Shown: positions 1 through 8,604, numbered from the stretch's first letter. The stretch is DNA of 13,740 nt from JAKBCQ01 sp021807585 (GCA_027325115.1 DAHWFG010000352.1:1-13740), one strand, 5' to 3'. A program made the numbers and translations. The notes: generated from the sequence alone by a model not told the origin.

Positions 1-5
1 AATCA

Positions 6-34
6 ATTATATGTGTATATATTAAGAGTGAAAA
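6..34 (-). promoter_or_regulatory. Possible leftward sigma-70-type promoter at the window edge
   Basis: Read on the minus strand, TTTTCA (29-34) lies 17 bases before a perfect TATAAT (6-11). The -35 matches the TTGACA consensus at four of six positions. It would drive a gene lying left of the window. The stretch is AT-rich, so chance matches are likely. Confidence 0.3.
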
Positions 35-85
35 CCTGGAAATCGGCGATTCGGTCGCGTTATATTGGAATAAGCATGTCTTCCG

Positions 86-108
86 GATTCAGGCCGGGGG
101 CCTGAATC
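86..108. repeat. Perfect 10-bp inverted repeat (hairpin) in the rpmF leader region
   Basis: GATTCAGGCC (86-95) and GGCCTGAATC (99-108) are exact reverse complements around a GGG loop. No T-run follows on either strand, so it does not look like an intrinsic terminator. The nine bases at 99-107 recur exactly at 199-207, so the left arm could in principle pair at either place. Confidence 0.6.
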
Positions 109-128
109 GCGATGAGGGTTATCCTTGT

Positions 129-170
129 ACGCGTGTCTCGAGGTCGGCTTACGCGTGTATCGAAGTCGGC
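129..170. repeat. Imperfect 20-bp tandem repeat
   Basis: Two copies, at 129-148 and 151-170, agree at 18 of 20 positions and share ACGCGTGT, TCGA and GTCGGC blocks. The period is 22 bases. The function is unknown; a protein-binding site pair or a remnant of local duplication are both possible. Confidence 0.6.
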
Positions 171-279
171 GCTCCTGGCTTTGATCTCTCTGGCGTTCGG
201 CCTGAATGGCGCTGGAAGATCGATACGTCGCCTCCGAAGGAACGCTTGTGGAACCGTCGAAATCGCACGATTACCTTGG

Positions 280-301
280 TTTTCGGCTGTCGAGCCGAAA
301 A
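280..301. repeat. 9-bp inverted repeat with tetraloop
   Basis: TTTTCGGCT (280-288) and AGCCGAAAA (293-301) are exact reverse complements around GTCG. The T-run is on the 5' side of the hairpin on both strands, opposite to what an intrinsic terminator needs. It is therefore more likely a leader structure or a symmetric protein site, or chance. Confidence 0.45.
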
Positions 302-400
302 TTCCGGGCGAATCGGCTTGCGTAACCCCGCCTCGGCTCGTTAACTTGGGACTTTTCCCCGATTCGATTCCATTACGTCCGCCGTGTGGGAGTGTGGTAC

Positions 401-610
401 GTGGGTGTTCCTAAGAGACGGAAGTCGCCATCAAAACAAGGGATGCGTCGAAGCCACGACGCGCTTGTCGCCCCCAGCCTGAATATTTGCCCGCAGTGCA
501 AAGAGGCCGTTCCTCCGCACAAGGTGTGCGATCGGGTCGAGGAGTGCGGCAACATCCAGCGCGGTCGGGTTCGCGTCCCCGCGGCCAAGCCGCGGTCGGG
601 TTCGAAATGA
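401..610 (+). CDS. rpmF: Large ribosomal subunit protein bL32
   Basis: This 69-residue protein is a component of the 50S subunit. The bL32 signature is clear: the N-terminal VPKRRKSPSKQGMRRSH block (about residues 3-19) followed by a zinc-ribbon half with C30, C33, C43 and C49. I chose GTG at 401 because it puts VPKRR directly after the initiator, as in the family, and because GGAG at 389-392 sits 8 bases upstream; an in-frame GTG at 386 would add five untypical residues. The cysteine spacing is odd: the first pair is CPQC, but the second is C-x5-C (43 and 49) instead of the usual C-x2-C. The C-terminal tail is basic and slightly long. rpmB follows 53 bases later on the same strand, so the two may be cotranscribed. 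Identity is near certain; whether zinc is bound normally is open. Confidence 0.93.
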   Translation: MGVPKRRKSPSKQGMRRSHDALVAPSLNICPQCKEAVPPHKVCDRVEECGNIQRGRVRVPAAKPRSGSK

Positions 611-663
611 CCGTGAGGTTCATCGATTCATTCCAAATCGATCATTCATGAGGAGCGAGGCCA

Positions 664-984
664 ATGGGACGCCGATGCGAAGTCAGCGGCAAGAAGACGA
701 CGTTCGGAAATCAGGTCACGACGCGAGGTAAAGCGAAATACCTAGGCGGAGTGGGCAAAAAGACGACCGGTGTGAGTCGGCGGAAGTTTTTGCCGAATCT
801 ACAATCGATTCATATCTGGCTGCCGAACGGCGAAACCAAGCGGGTTCGCGTCGCCACCTCGGTGATCCGGACGGGATTGATCACGCTTGAAGTCGACGGC
901 AAAGTGCGCACGTTCCCGTTGATCCGCGCCTCGAAGGGAAGCCTCAAGGCGCGCCAAGACCTGAAAAATCTGTTCCCGATCTGA
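664..984 (+). CDS. rpmB: Large ribosomal subunit protein bL28
   Basis: This is a 106-residue 50S subunit protein. Family landmarks are CEVSGKKTTFGN at residues 5-16, RRKFLPNLQ at 39-47 and the VRVATSVIRTGL segment at 61-72. Compared with the 78-residue E. coli protein it has an extra basic, Gly-rich insert (about residues 21-36, RGKAKYLGGVGKKTTG) before RRKF, and a longer C-terminus. As I recall, such inserts occur in bL28 of planctomycetes and some other phyla. There is only one cysteine (C5), so this is a zinc-free form, unlike its zinc-ribbon neighbour bL32. AGGAG at 651-655 lies 8 bases before the ATG. A 7-bp AT-rich hairpin (622-628 with 636-642) stands just ahead of it in the gap after rpmF. 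Confidence 0.95.
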   Translation: MGRRCEVSGKKTTFGNQVTTRGKAKYLGGVGKKTTGVSRRKFLPNLQSIHIWLPNGETKRVRVATSVIRTGLITLEVDGKVRTFPLIRASKGSLKARQDLKNLFPI

Positions 985-1033
985 TTGATCGGAATATCTG
1001 CGGGATGAAGATAACAACACGATCAGAATAATA

Positions 1034-3007
<1,974 letters not shown>

Positions 3008-3162
3008 CGATCAAGCTCCGCGTTATATGGTGATCCCGCCGGCGCGACCCGATTTCGCCGAAAGAGTCGGACCGATCTTATGGCCGGTCGCGGCGGCGCG
3101 TCAATCATGCGTCATCCACGCGATCGAACGGTGTCTCGCGGTCGGTCGCGGATTTCGAAGCG

Positions 3163-3193
3163 AAAAAAAAGCGGGCGAAAGGCCCGCTTTTTT
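3163..3193 (-). terminator. Intrinsic terminator downstream of the desaturase (bidirectional shape)
   Basis: A perfect 6-bp GC stem, GCGGGC (3171-3176) with GCCCGC (3182-3187), closes a GAAAG loop and is flanked by eight A (3163-3170) and six T (3188-3193). Read on the minus strand it lies about 30 bases after the desaturase stop and ends in eight T. It therefore should end that transcript before acs. Confidence 0.9.
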
Positions 3194-3221
3194 CGTGGAA
3201 GTTTCGTCGCGGTCGCCCTGA

Positions 3222-4202
3222 TCAGGGGGTCGCGGCGGCGATTTCGAGATCGGGGGCGGGAACGACTTCGATCGCTTTATTCTTGGCGGCTTTGGCCGCC
3301 GCGCGGGCCTCGTCGCGTTCTTTACGAGCCAGCAGCCGCGATTCATCGAGCTTTTGACGGCTCGGAAGTTTAATTGTATGAGCAAGACCGAAAGCTTGGA
3401 GGAAACGAATGAACCAGTAGGTCGTATCGACCTCCCACCAACGCATACCGTGCCGAGCCGAAGTTTGGAACGCGTGATGGTTGTTGTGCCAGCCTTCGCC
3501 GTAAGTGAGCAGGGCGACCCACCAGTTGTTTGTCGAGCGATCGCGGGTCGGGTGCGAACGGTAACCCCAAACGTGCGTCGCCGAGTTGACGAGCCAGGTG
3601 CAATGGAGCACGAGAACCGTGCGGACGAAGCAGCCCCAAACGAGCCACGGCATCCCGCCGATCATGTACAAACCGACACCCATCAAGACGGGGAAAATCA
3701 AGTGCCGGCGATCGATCCATAAATGTACAGGATCTTTGGAAAGATCGGGCGCCCATTTGGCGTAATATTCGGGCGTGTGGATCGAAGTGATATCGGGGGT
3801 CATCCACCAGAACATATGAGCCCAACCCAATCCGCGGTTCGGGCTGTGCGCATCGTCTTCCTCGTCGGAATGCGCGTGATGTCTGCGGTGATCGGCGACC
3901 CAGCCTACCGCGCCCCCCTCGGCGGCGCAGGCGCCGAGCATCGTGAAGAAGTATTCAAGCCAGCGGAACCGCGTGAGGAAGCTGCGATGCGTGAGCAATC
4001 GGTGATACGTGAGACAAATCCCCAAACCCCCCGTCACCCAGTGGAGGATCACGCAAACCAAAAGCGCGCTCCACGAAAAATAGGAGGGGACGAAGGCGAG
4101 GAGCGCCCCCAAATGGATGAAGGCGATCCAGATCACCGGACCCCAGGCGATCCCGGCCGAGCCGGATCGCGGTTGTGTCGTCGAAATCGTTGTGTTCGTC
4201 AT
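3222..4202 (-). CDS. Acyl-CoA delta-9-type fatty acid desaturase
   Basis: This 326-residue membrane enzyme introduces a cis double bond into acyl chains using a di-iron centre, O2 and an electron donor. The family histidine boxes are all present: HRLLTH (67-72), HRRHHAHSD (105-113), the intermediate NSATH (206-210) and HNNHH (239-243). Hydrophobic stretches at about 20-62 (two spans), 83-101 and 168-206 fit the four-helix membrane topology, with the boxes facing the cytoplasm. The last 35-40 residues are Ala/Lys/Arg/Glu-rich, probably helical, and not part of the catalytic core. The ATG at 4202 is preceded on the minus strand by AAGG about 7 bases away. No dedicated ferredoxin or reductase gene is adjacent. 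Acyl-CoA, acyl-lipid or acyl-ACP as substrate cannot be settled from sequence; the OLE1/DesC-like box pattern favours acyl-CoA or lipid-linked chains. Confidence 0.92.
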   Translation of the reverse strand: MTNTTISTTQPRSGSAGIAWGPVIWIAFIHLGALLAFVPSYFSWSALLVCVILHWVTGGLGICLTYHRLLTHRSFLTRFRWLEYFFTMLGACAAEGGAVGWVADHRRHHAHSDEEDDAHSPNRGLGWAHMFWWMTPDITSIHTPEYYAKWAPDLSKDPVHLWIDRRHLIFPVLMGVGLYMIGGMPWLVWGCFVRTVLVLHCTWLVNSATHVWGYRSHPTRDRSTNNWWVALLTYGEGWHNNHHAFQTSARHGMRWWEVDTTYWFIRFLQAFGLAHTIKLPSRQKLDESRLLARKERDEARAAAKAAKNKAIEVVPAPDLEIAAATP

Positions 4203-4333
4203 ACGAAACCTTAATCTCCGAGGATCAATCGGGCGGTGGGCCTGAGCCCGGCGACCTCGATCGCAATTACGCCAAACCCATAGTGGGGAACGACTATCAT
4301 CACGATCCCGTCGCTCGCGTCAATCAGAATCTC

Positions 4334-4519
4334 TCAAATCGTCATCCGCTTGACGCCGCCCGATTCCCTGACAAAATGCGGACCGATGCGCGAAATCGAT
4401 TCATTCGCGGGAAATCGCCTCTCAATATCCCCCACGATGAACGTTTCCTCCGCCAACCCGATCACGCGTATAATTTCGCCGAGTTCGCCTGTGCGTGAAT
4501 CCACATCCACGATCGTCAC
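4334..4519 (-). CDS. Possible small hypothetical protein
   Basis: I do not recognise this 61-residue frame, but it reads more like protein than the surrounding shadow frames. It has balanced composition, alternating hydrophobic segments (IIRVIGLA, TFIVGDI), a Gly/Pro/Asp-containing turn pattern suggesting a small beta-rich fold, and many codons of the purine-first type used by real genes here. The only canonical start is GTG at 4519, which lacks a clear Shine-Dalgarno site. The frame stays open upstream without ATG, GTG or TTG, so the start may be atypical or the gene may be a remnant. It lies on the desaturase strand, 131 bases before that gene, and its 5' end is only 63 bases from the divergent dehydrogenase start. 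It could be non-coding. Confidence 0.35.
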   Translation of the reverse strand: MTIVDVDSRTGELGEIIRVIGLAEETFIVGDIERRFPANESISRIGPHFVRESGGVKRMTI

Positions 4520-4582
4520 GCGACGAACCCATACCAGGATGGGACAACAAACCCAGCGATTCTCTCTAATCAGGAGCTCCCT

Positions 4583-5521
4583 TTGCGTGGATTTTTTCGA
4601 GACTCGAACTCAACCCGACTCCGCTCCGACCTGCCAATCCCCAACACCCTGCCGGGAGAGACCTTACTGAAAGTGATCGCCGCCGGAATTTGCGATACCG
4701 ACATCCAACTGGCGCGCGGTTACATGAACTTTCAGGGGATTTTGGGTCACGAATTCGTCGCCCGCGACCCCTCCGGAACCCGAGTCACCGCCGAAATCAA
4801 CAACGCTTGCCAAAACTGCGAAGCTTGCCGAAACGGCCTCCCCAATCATTGCCCCAATCGCTCGGTCCTCGGAATCCTCAAGCACGACGGCGCCATGGCC
4901 GATTGGGTCGCCGTTCCCGAAGCCAATCTCCACGTAATCCCCGATGCGATCGACGATCGCTCGGCCGTTTTCATCGAACCCCTCGCGGCCGCCTTCGAAA
5001 TTCTTGAACAAGTTGATATAAGTTCACGCGACTCGGTCGCGGTCCTCGGGGACGGCAAGCTCGGCATCCTTTGCGCCCGCACGCTTCGGCCGCATGCGAA
5101 CGAGGTTCGCCTCATCGGCAAGCATCCCGATAAGCTCGCTCGAGCCGGAGCCGGGATCGAAACCTCCACGCTCTCGGAGATCGCGCAATCAACGCGTCGC
5201 TATGACGTCGTCGTCGACGCGACGGGGTCGAAATCGGGGCTGCCGACCGCTCTCGGTCTGGTCCGGCCGAGAGGAACCGTCGTCCTCAAAACAACCGTCG
5301 CCGGCGAATACGCGATCGATCTCGCACGGATCGTCATTGACGAGATCCGAGTCGTTGGATCGCGTTGCGGCCCCTTCTCCAAGGCGATCGCGGCGCTCGC
5401 TTCCAGGACGATTGAAGTCTCGTCGCTGATCGAGGCCGAGTTCCCGTTCGACGCAGCCGATCAAGCTTTCGCCGCGGCGGCGCGGCATGGCGCCTTGAAA
5501 ATCCTTTTAAAGATGTCGTGA
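4583..5521 (+). CDS. Zinc-dependent alcohol dehydrogenase (MDR superfamily)
   Basis: This 312-residue oxidoreductase oxidises an alcohol or reduces a carbonyl with a nicotinamide cofactor. Catalytic zinc ligands are visible as C37 (GICDTD), H56-E57 (GHEF) and E132. The structural-zinc lobe has C76, C79, C82 and C90. The Rossmann turn GDGKLG is at 156-161. The expected acid at the end of the second Rossmann strand is absent; the sequence there is LIGKHPDK (about 177-184), which leans toward NADP(H), though this is inference. The protein is about 30 residues shorter than typical members. TTG at 4583 is the start: AGGAG at 4572-4576 sits 6 bases before it and the family N-terminus begins within a few residues. 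The substrate is unknown; the nearest named types are threonine or sorbitol dehydrogenases. leuS follows 195 bases later. Confidence 0.87.
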   Translation: MRGFFRDSNSTRLRSDLPIPNTLPGETLLKVIAAGICDTDIQLARGYMNFQGILGHEFVARDPSGTRVTAEINNACQNCEACRNGLPNHCPNRSVLGILKHDGAMADWVAVPEANLHVIPDAIDDRSAVFIEPLAAAFEILEQVDISSRDSVAVLGDGKLGILCARTLRPHANEVRLIGKHPDKLARAGAGIETSTLSEIAQSTRRYDVVVDATGSKSGLPTALGLVRPRGTVVLKTTVAGEYAIDLARIVIDEIRVVGSRCGPFSKAIAALASRTIEVSSLIEAEFPFDAADQAFAAAARHGALKILLKMS

Positions 5522-5555
5522 ACCGTGGCCGGCCGGATGTGCCTGAACTTATTGA

Positions 5556-5612
5556 GCCGCGAGTCGAGCTTCGCTCGAAGAGGATCGAGTCGAGATCGAT
5601 CCTCATCGCGGC
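5556..5612 (+). other. Potential three-way-junction RNA in the leuS leader
   Basis: A 7-bp outer stem, GCCGCGA (5556-5562) with TCGCGGC (5606-5612), encloses two perfect hairpins: CGAGC/GCTCG (5565-5569 with 5573-5577, loop TTC) and GAGGATCGA/TCGATCCTC (5580-5588 with 5596-5604, 7-base loop). All stems are exact and the joining strands are only 1-2 bases. The 3' strand of the outer stem overlaps a competing helix, GGCCG and CTCG (5610-5620) with CGAG and CGGCC (5636-5648). There is no T-run after either form. The octamer GAGTCGAG occurs three times, at 5561, 5587 and 5632. The element lies between the dehydrogenase stop and the leuS start. It could be a leader switch, a dehydrogenase 3' end structure, or chance folding of GC-rich DNA. 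Confidence 0.4.
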
Positions 5613-5663
5613 CGAACTCGCCGAGCGGTCTGAGTCGAGCCGGCGGCCTGGTCGAAGCGTCGT

Positions 5664-5669
5664 TATACT
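5664..5669 (+). promoter_or_regulatory. Candidate -10 box for leuS
   Basis: TATACT matches five of six bases of the TATAAT consensus and lies 47 bases before the leuS ATG. I see no matching -35 hexamer 16-18 bases upstream. If this is the real promoter, the folded element at 5556-5612 would not be in the leuS mRNA. Confidence 0.25.
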
Positions 5670-5716
5670 ACGCTCGGTCGCAATCGAAATCGCTTTCGAA
5701 AAGGTGTTTTCTCGCA

Positions 5717-8554
5717 ATGCCCGCGTATCATTTTCAACGTATCGAGGCCAAGTGGCGCGCCTATTGGGAACGAAACAAAACGTTCCGAACTCCCGATTAT
5801 GTTCCCGGCAAACCCAAGCTCTACGTCCTCGATATGTTCCCCTACCCCAGCGGCGAGGGGCTCCACGTCGGCCATCCCGAGGGATACACCGCGACCGACA
5901 TCCTCTGTCGTTATAAACGAATGCGAGGATATAATGTTCTTCATCCGATGGGCTGGGACGCCTTCGGACTTCCCGCCGAGCAGTACGCGGTGCGGATGGG
6001 CGTGCATCCGCGCGAGACGACGCGGAAAAACATTGATAACTTTCGCCGACAAATTCAATCGCTTGGATTTTCATACGATTGGGATCGAGAGATCGATACG
6101 ACCGATCCCGAATATTATCGCTGGACGCAGTGGATTTTTCTCAAGCTTTTCGACACGTGGTACGATCCCGATTTCGTTTGGACCGACGAGGCGGGACGAA
6201 CGATTCGGGGGAAAGGCCGACCGATCGCCGAGTTGCCGATTCCCGAGGGGGTCGACGACGTTCACACGTACCGCGATGCGCGGCGGCTGGCGTATCGCGC
6301 CCAGGCGCCCGTCAATTGGTGCCCCGAGCTTGGTACCGTCCTCGCCAACGAAGAGGTGATCGACGGCAAAAGCGAGATCGGCGGTCATCCCGTCGTTCGC
6401 ATGCCTCTCAATCAATGGATGTTGCGAATCACCGCGTACGCCGATCGGCTTGTCGAGGATCTCGAACTCGTCGATTGGCCGCGCGCCATCAAAGACATGC
6501 AGCGCAACTGGGTCGGCAAAAGCGAAGGCGCCGAGGTTGATTTTCCGCTTGCCGAAGGGAATCGAGCGGGAGGAAATCCGGTCGCTCGTCGCGAATGGAG
6601 CGCGACACCCGACGACGGTACGATCCGCGTCTTCACGACGCGTCCCGACACGCTTTTCGGCGCCACGTACATGGTTCTGGCGCCCGAACACGCGCTGGTT
6701 GAGCGGATCACGACCGCCGACCGTCGCGAGGCGATCGCCGCTTACCGACACGCCGCGAGCCTGAAGAGCGATCTCGATCGGACCGATCTTTCGCGGACGA
6801 AAACGGGAGAATTCACGGGCGCCTACGCGATCAATCCGACGACGCGCGAGCCGATCCCGATCTGGATCGCCGATTATGTGTTGATGGGTTACGGAACGGG
6901 GGCGATCATGGCGGTTCCAGGGCACGACGAACGCGATTTCGCCTTCGCGATCAAGTTCGGATTGCCGATCCGGCGCGTCGTCGCGGCTTCGCTCGACCAG
7001 GCCGATTCTCCGCTCGGCGCCGCGTTCGTCGAAGCCGGCATCGCGGTCCATTCGAGCAACGATTCGGTTTCTTTAAATGGTATGGATACGAATGACGCGA
7101 AGCGATCGATCACGGCGTGGCTCGCGGATCGCGGGCTGGGTCGAAAGGCGGTGAATTACAAGCTGAGGGACTGGCTGTTCAGCAGGCAGCGTTATTGGGG
7201 CGAGCCGTTCCCGATTTTGCTTGGCGAAGACGGATCGATCCGCTCCGTCGACGAAACCGAGCTTCCCGTGTTGCTTCCCGATCTCGCCGATTTCAAGCCG
7301 TCGGGGCGTCCCGAGCCGCCGCTCGGCAAGGCGGTCGACTGGGTTCGGTATTCGGATTCGTATCGCCGCGAGACGAACACGATGCCGCAGTGGGCCGGGT
7401 CGTGCTGGTATTATCTCAGATATATCGATCCCCATAATCTTGAGGCGCCTTGGGACAAAACGCTTGAAAACCAATGGATGCCGGTCGATCTTTATGTCGG
7501 CGGCGCCGAGCACGCGGTGTTGCACCTGTTGTATTCGCGTTTTTGGCATAAGGCGCTTTACGACCGAGGACTGACGAGCGGACCCGAGCCGTTTCATAAG
7601 CTCGTCAATCAGGGGATGATTCTGGGCGAGACCGAATATACGGCGTATCGAACCGAGTCGGGCAAGCTCGTTTCGGCGGATTGCGTTGAGGATCACGGCG
7701 GGGGGCACTCGGCGCGGACCGGATCGGAACAAACGATTGTTCACGCGATCAAGGTGGAACCCGAGCATGTGATCAAGCAGGGGGACGCTTTCGTTTTGGC
7801 GAGCGACGGTTCGATCAAGGTCGACGCTCGCGCTCATAAGATGTCGAAAACGAGGGGGAACGTCGTCAATCCCGACAGTGTGGTGAAGGATTTCGGCGCA
7901 GATAGTTTACGACTGTTTGAGATGTTTATGGGTCCGCTCGAGGCGGTCAAACCTTGGAGCATGAAGGGAGTGGAGGGGGTTTATCGGTTTTTGGGTCGAG
8001 CGTGGCGGATGATCGTCGCGATCGAGCACGAGGACGTTCGGCTCGATCCCCGCGTTCAAAACGTCGAACCGACCCCCCTTCAGGCGAAGATCACGGCGCG
8101 GACGATCGCGGGAGCGACCGAAGACATCGAGGCGATGCGGTTTAACACGGCGATCAGCAAGCTGATGGAATTCGTCAACGCGTTCACGGGATTTGAGATC
8201 AGGCCGAAGTCGTCGATCGAGGCGTTTACGCTGCTCCTTTCGCCGTTCGCGCCCCACCTCGCCGAGGAGTTGTGGGAGCTGCTCGGTCATCAACAATCGC
8301 TCGCATACGAACCTTGGCCCGATTACGATCCCAAACATTTGATAGACGAGACGATCGAGATCCCCGTGCAGATCAACGGCAAGTTGCGGGGGCGGGTCGT
8401 CGTCGCCGCGGGGCTCGATCGAGAAGGGATCGAAATCGCGGCGCGGAACGACCCGCGGGTGGCGTCGCTCCTCGACGGCAAAACGGTGAAAAAGGCGATT
8501 GTCGTTCCGGGCAAGCTCGTGAATTTTGTCGTTTCCGAGGCGAGCCCCGAATGA
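5717..8554 (+). CDS. leuS: Leucyl-tRNA synthetase
   Basis: This 945-residue class I synthetase charges tRNA-Leu. Signatures are the HIGH motif as HVGH (50-53, after PYPSGEG), the CP1 editing domain with TTRPDTLFG (307-315) and GTGAIMAVPGHDERD, KMSKTRGN (708-715) in the ATP loop, an anticodon-binding helical region ending near the LSPFAPHLAEELW segment, and the C-terminal VPGKLVN. ATG at 5717 begins the conserved YHFQRIEAKW N-terminus. The frame is open back to 5525, but those 64 residues are low-complexity Arg/Ser and unlike the family, so I exclude them. The Shine-Dalgarno match is weak (AAAAGG near 5699-5704). In the zinc region after W201 there is one cysteine (C202) and the later cysteine pair of many bacterial enzymes is replaced by GKSEIGGHP; I recall this from Bacteroidetes and planctomycete enzymes. 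Confidence 0.97.
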   Translation: MPAYHFQRIEAKWRAYWERNKTFRTPDYVPGKPKLYVLDMFPYPSGEGLHVGHPEGYTATDILCRYKRMRGYNVLHPMGWDAFGLPAEQYAVRMGVHPRETTRKNIDNFRRQIQSLGFSYDWDREIDTTDPEYYRWTQWIFLKLFDTWYDPDFVWTDEAGRTIRGKGRPIAELPIPEGVDDVHTYRDARRLAYRAQAPVNWCPELGTVLANEEVIDGKSEIGGHPVVRMPLNQWMLRITAYADRLVEDLELVDWPRAIKDMQRNWVGKSEGAEVDFPLAEGNRAGGNPVARREWSATPDDGTIRVFTTRPDTLFGATYMVLAPEHALVERITTADRREAIAAYRHAASLKSDLDRTDLSRTKTGEFTGAYAINPTTREPIPIWIADYVLMGYGTGAIMAVPGHDERDFAFAIKFGLPIRRVVAASLDQADSPLGAAFVEAGIAVHSSNDSVSLNGMDTNDAKRSITAWLADRGLGRKAVNYKLRDWLFSRQRYWGEPFPILLGEDGSIRSVDETELPVLLPDLADFKPSGRPEPPLGKAVDWVRYSDSYRRETNTMPQWAGSCWYYLRYIDPHNLEAPWDKTLENQWMPVDLYVGGAEHAVLHLLYSRFWHKALYDRGLTSGPEPFHKLVNQGMILGETEYTAYRTESGKLVSADCVEDHGGGHSARTGSEQTIVHAIKVEPEHVIKQGDAFVLASDGSIKVDARAHKMSKTRGNVVNPDSVVKDFGADSLRLFEMFMGPLEAVKPWSMKGVEGVYRFLGRAWRMIVAIEHEDVRLDPRVQNVEPTPLQAKITARTIAGATEDIEAMRFNTAISKLMEFVNAFTGFEIRPKSSIEAFTLLLSPFAPHLAEELWELLGHQQSLAYEPWPDYDPKHLIDETIEIPVQINGKLRGRVVVAAGLDREGIEIAARNDPRVASLLDGKTVKKAIVVPGKLVNFVVSEASPE

Positions 8555-8573
8555 CGTCGAACCGATCGGCATC

Positions 8574-8602
8574 GCGCATATCGTCATCTATAACGATTGC
8601 GC
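8574..8602. terminator. Possible terminator hairpin between convergent leuS and the small exported-protein gene
   Basis: GCGCA plus ATCGT (8574-8584, one bulged T) pairs with ACGATTGCGC (8593-8602) around an 8-base loop. A weak T-rich run (ATTCATTT) follows on the plus strand. It sits 20 bases after the leuS stop and just before the 3' end of the opposing gene. Confidence 0.4.
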
Positions 8603-8604
8603 AT

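Larger units (their letters stand above)
1..400. other. Non-coding region upstream of rpmF
   Basis: I see no convincing gene in these 400 bases. The only sizeable forward frame (112-414) has an Arg-rich, unrecognisable product, runs through a hairpin and tandem repeat, and overlaps the rpmF start, so I treat it as spurious. The first 40 bases are AT-rich and promoter-like. The rest contains a 10-bp perfect hairpin (86-108), a 20-bp imperfect tandem repeat (129-170), a second copy of GGCCTGAAT at 199-207 and a 9-bp hairpin (280-301). A promoter and long 5' leader for rpmF are the likeliest content; this is inference. Confidence 0.55.

Noticed and set aside
386..400. Earlier GTG start for bL32
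   Set aside because: It would add GVWYV-type residues before VPKRR and would place the start on the GGAG that properly serves the GTG at 401.
112..414. Forward 100-codon frame before rpmF
   Set aside because: Arg-rich unrecognisable product, runs through the tandem repeat and a hairpin, overlaps the rpmF start, and has no clear ribosome binding site.
985..1033. Possible terminator between rpmB and acs
   Set aside because: Only short imperfect pairing (TGATCG with CGATCA) and no T-run; too weak to call.
4175..4670. Forward frames in the gap before the dehydrogenase (4175-4498 and 4350-4670)
   Set aside because: They overlap the desaturase start or the dehydrogenase coding region, and the opposite-strand frame at 4334-4519 is more protein-like.
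5525..5716. 64-residue N-terminal extension of LeuRS
   Set aside because: The segment is low-complexity Arg/Ser, overlaps the folded leader, and conserved LeuRS sequence begins right at the ATG at 5717.
6071..7051. Minus-strand 326-codon frame inside leuS
   Set aside because: Antisense shadow of the LeuRS editing region; Arg-rich composition and no recognisable motif.
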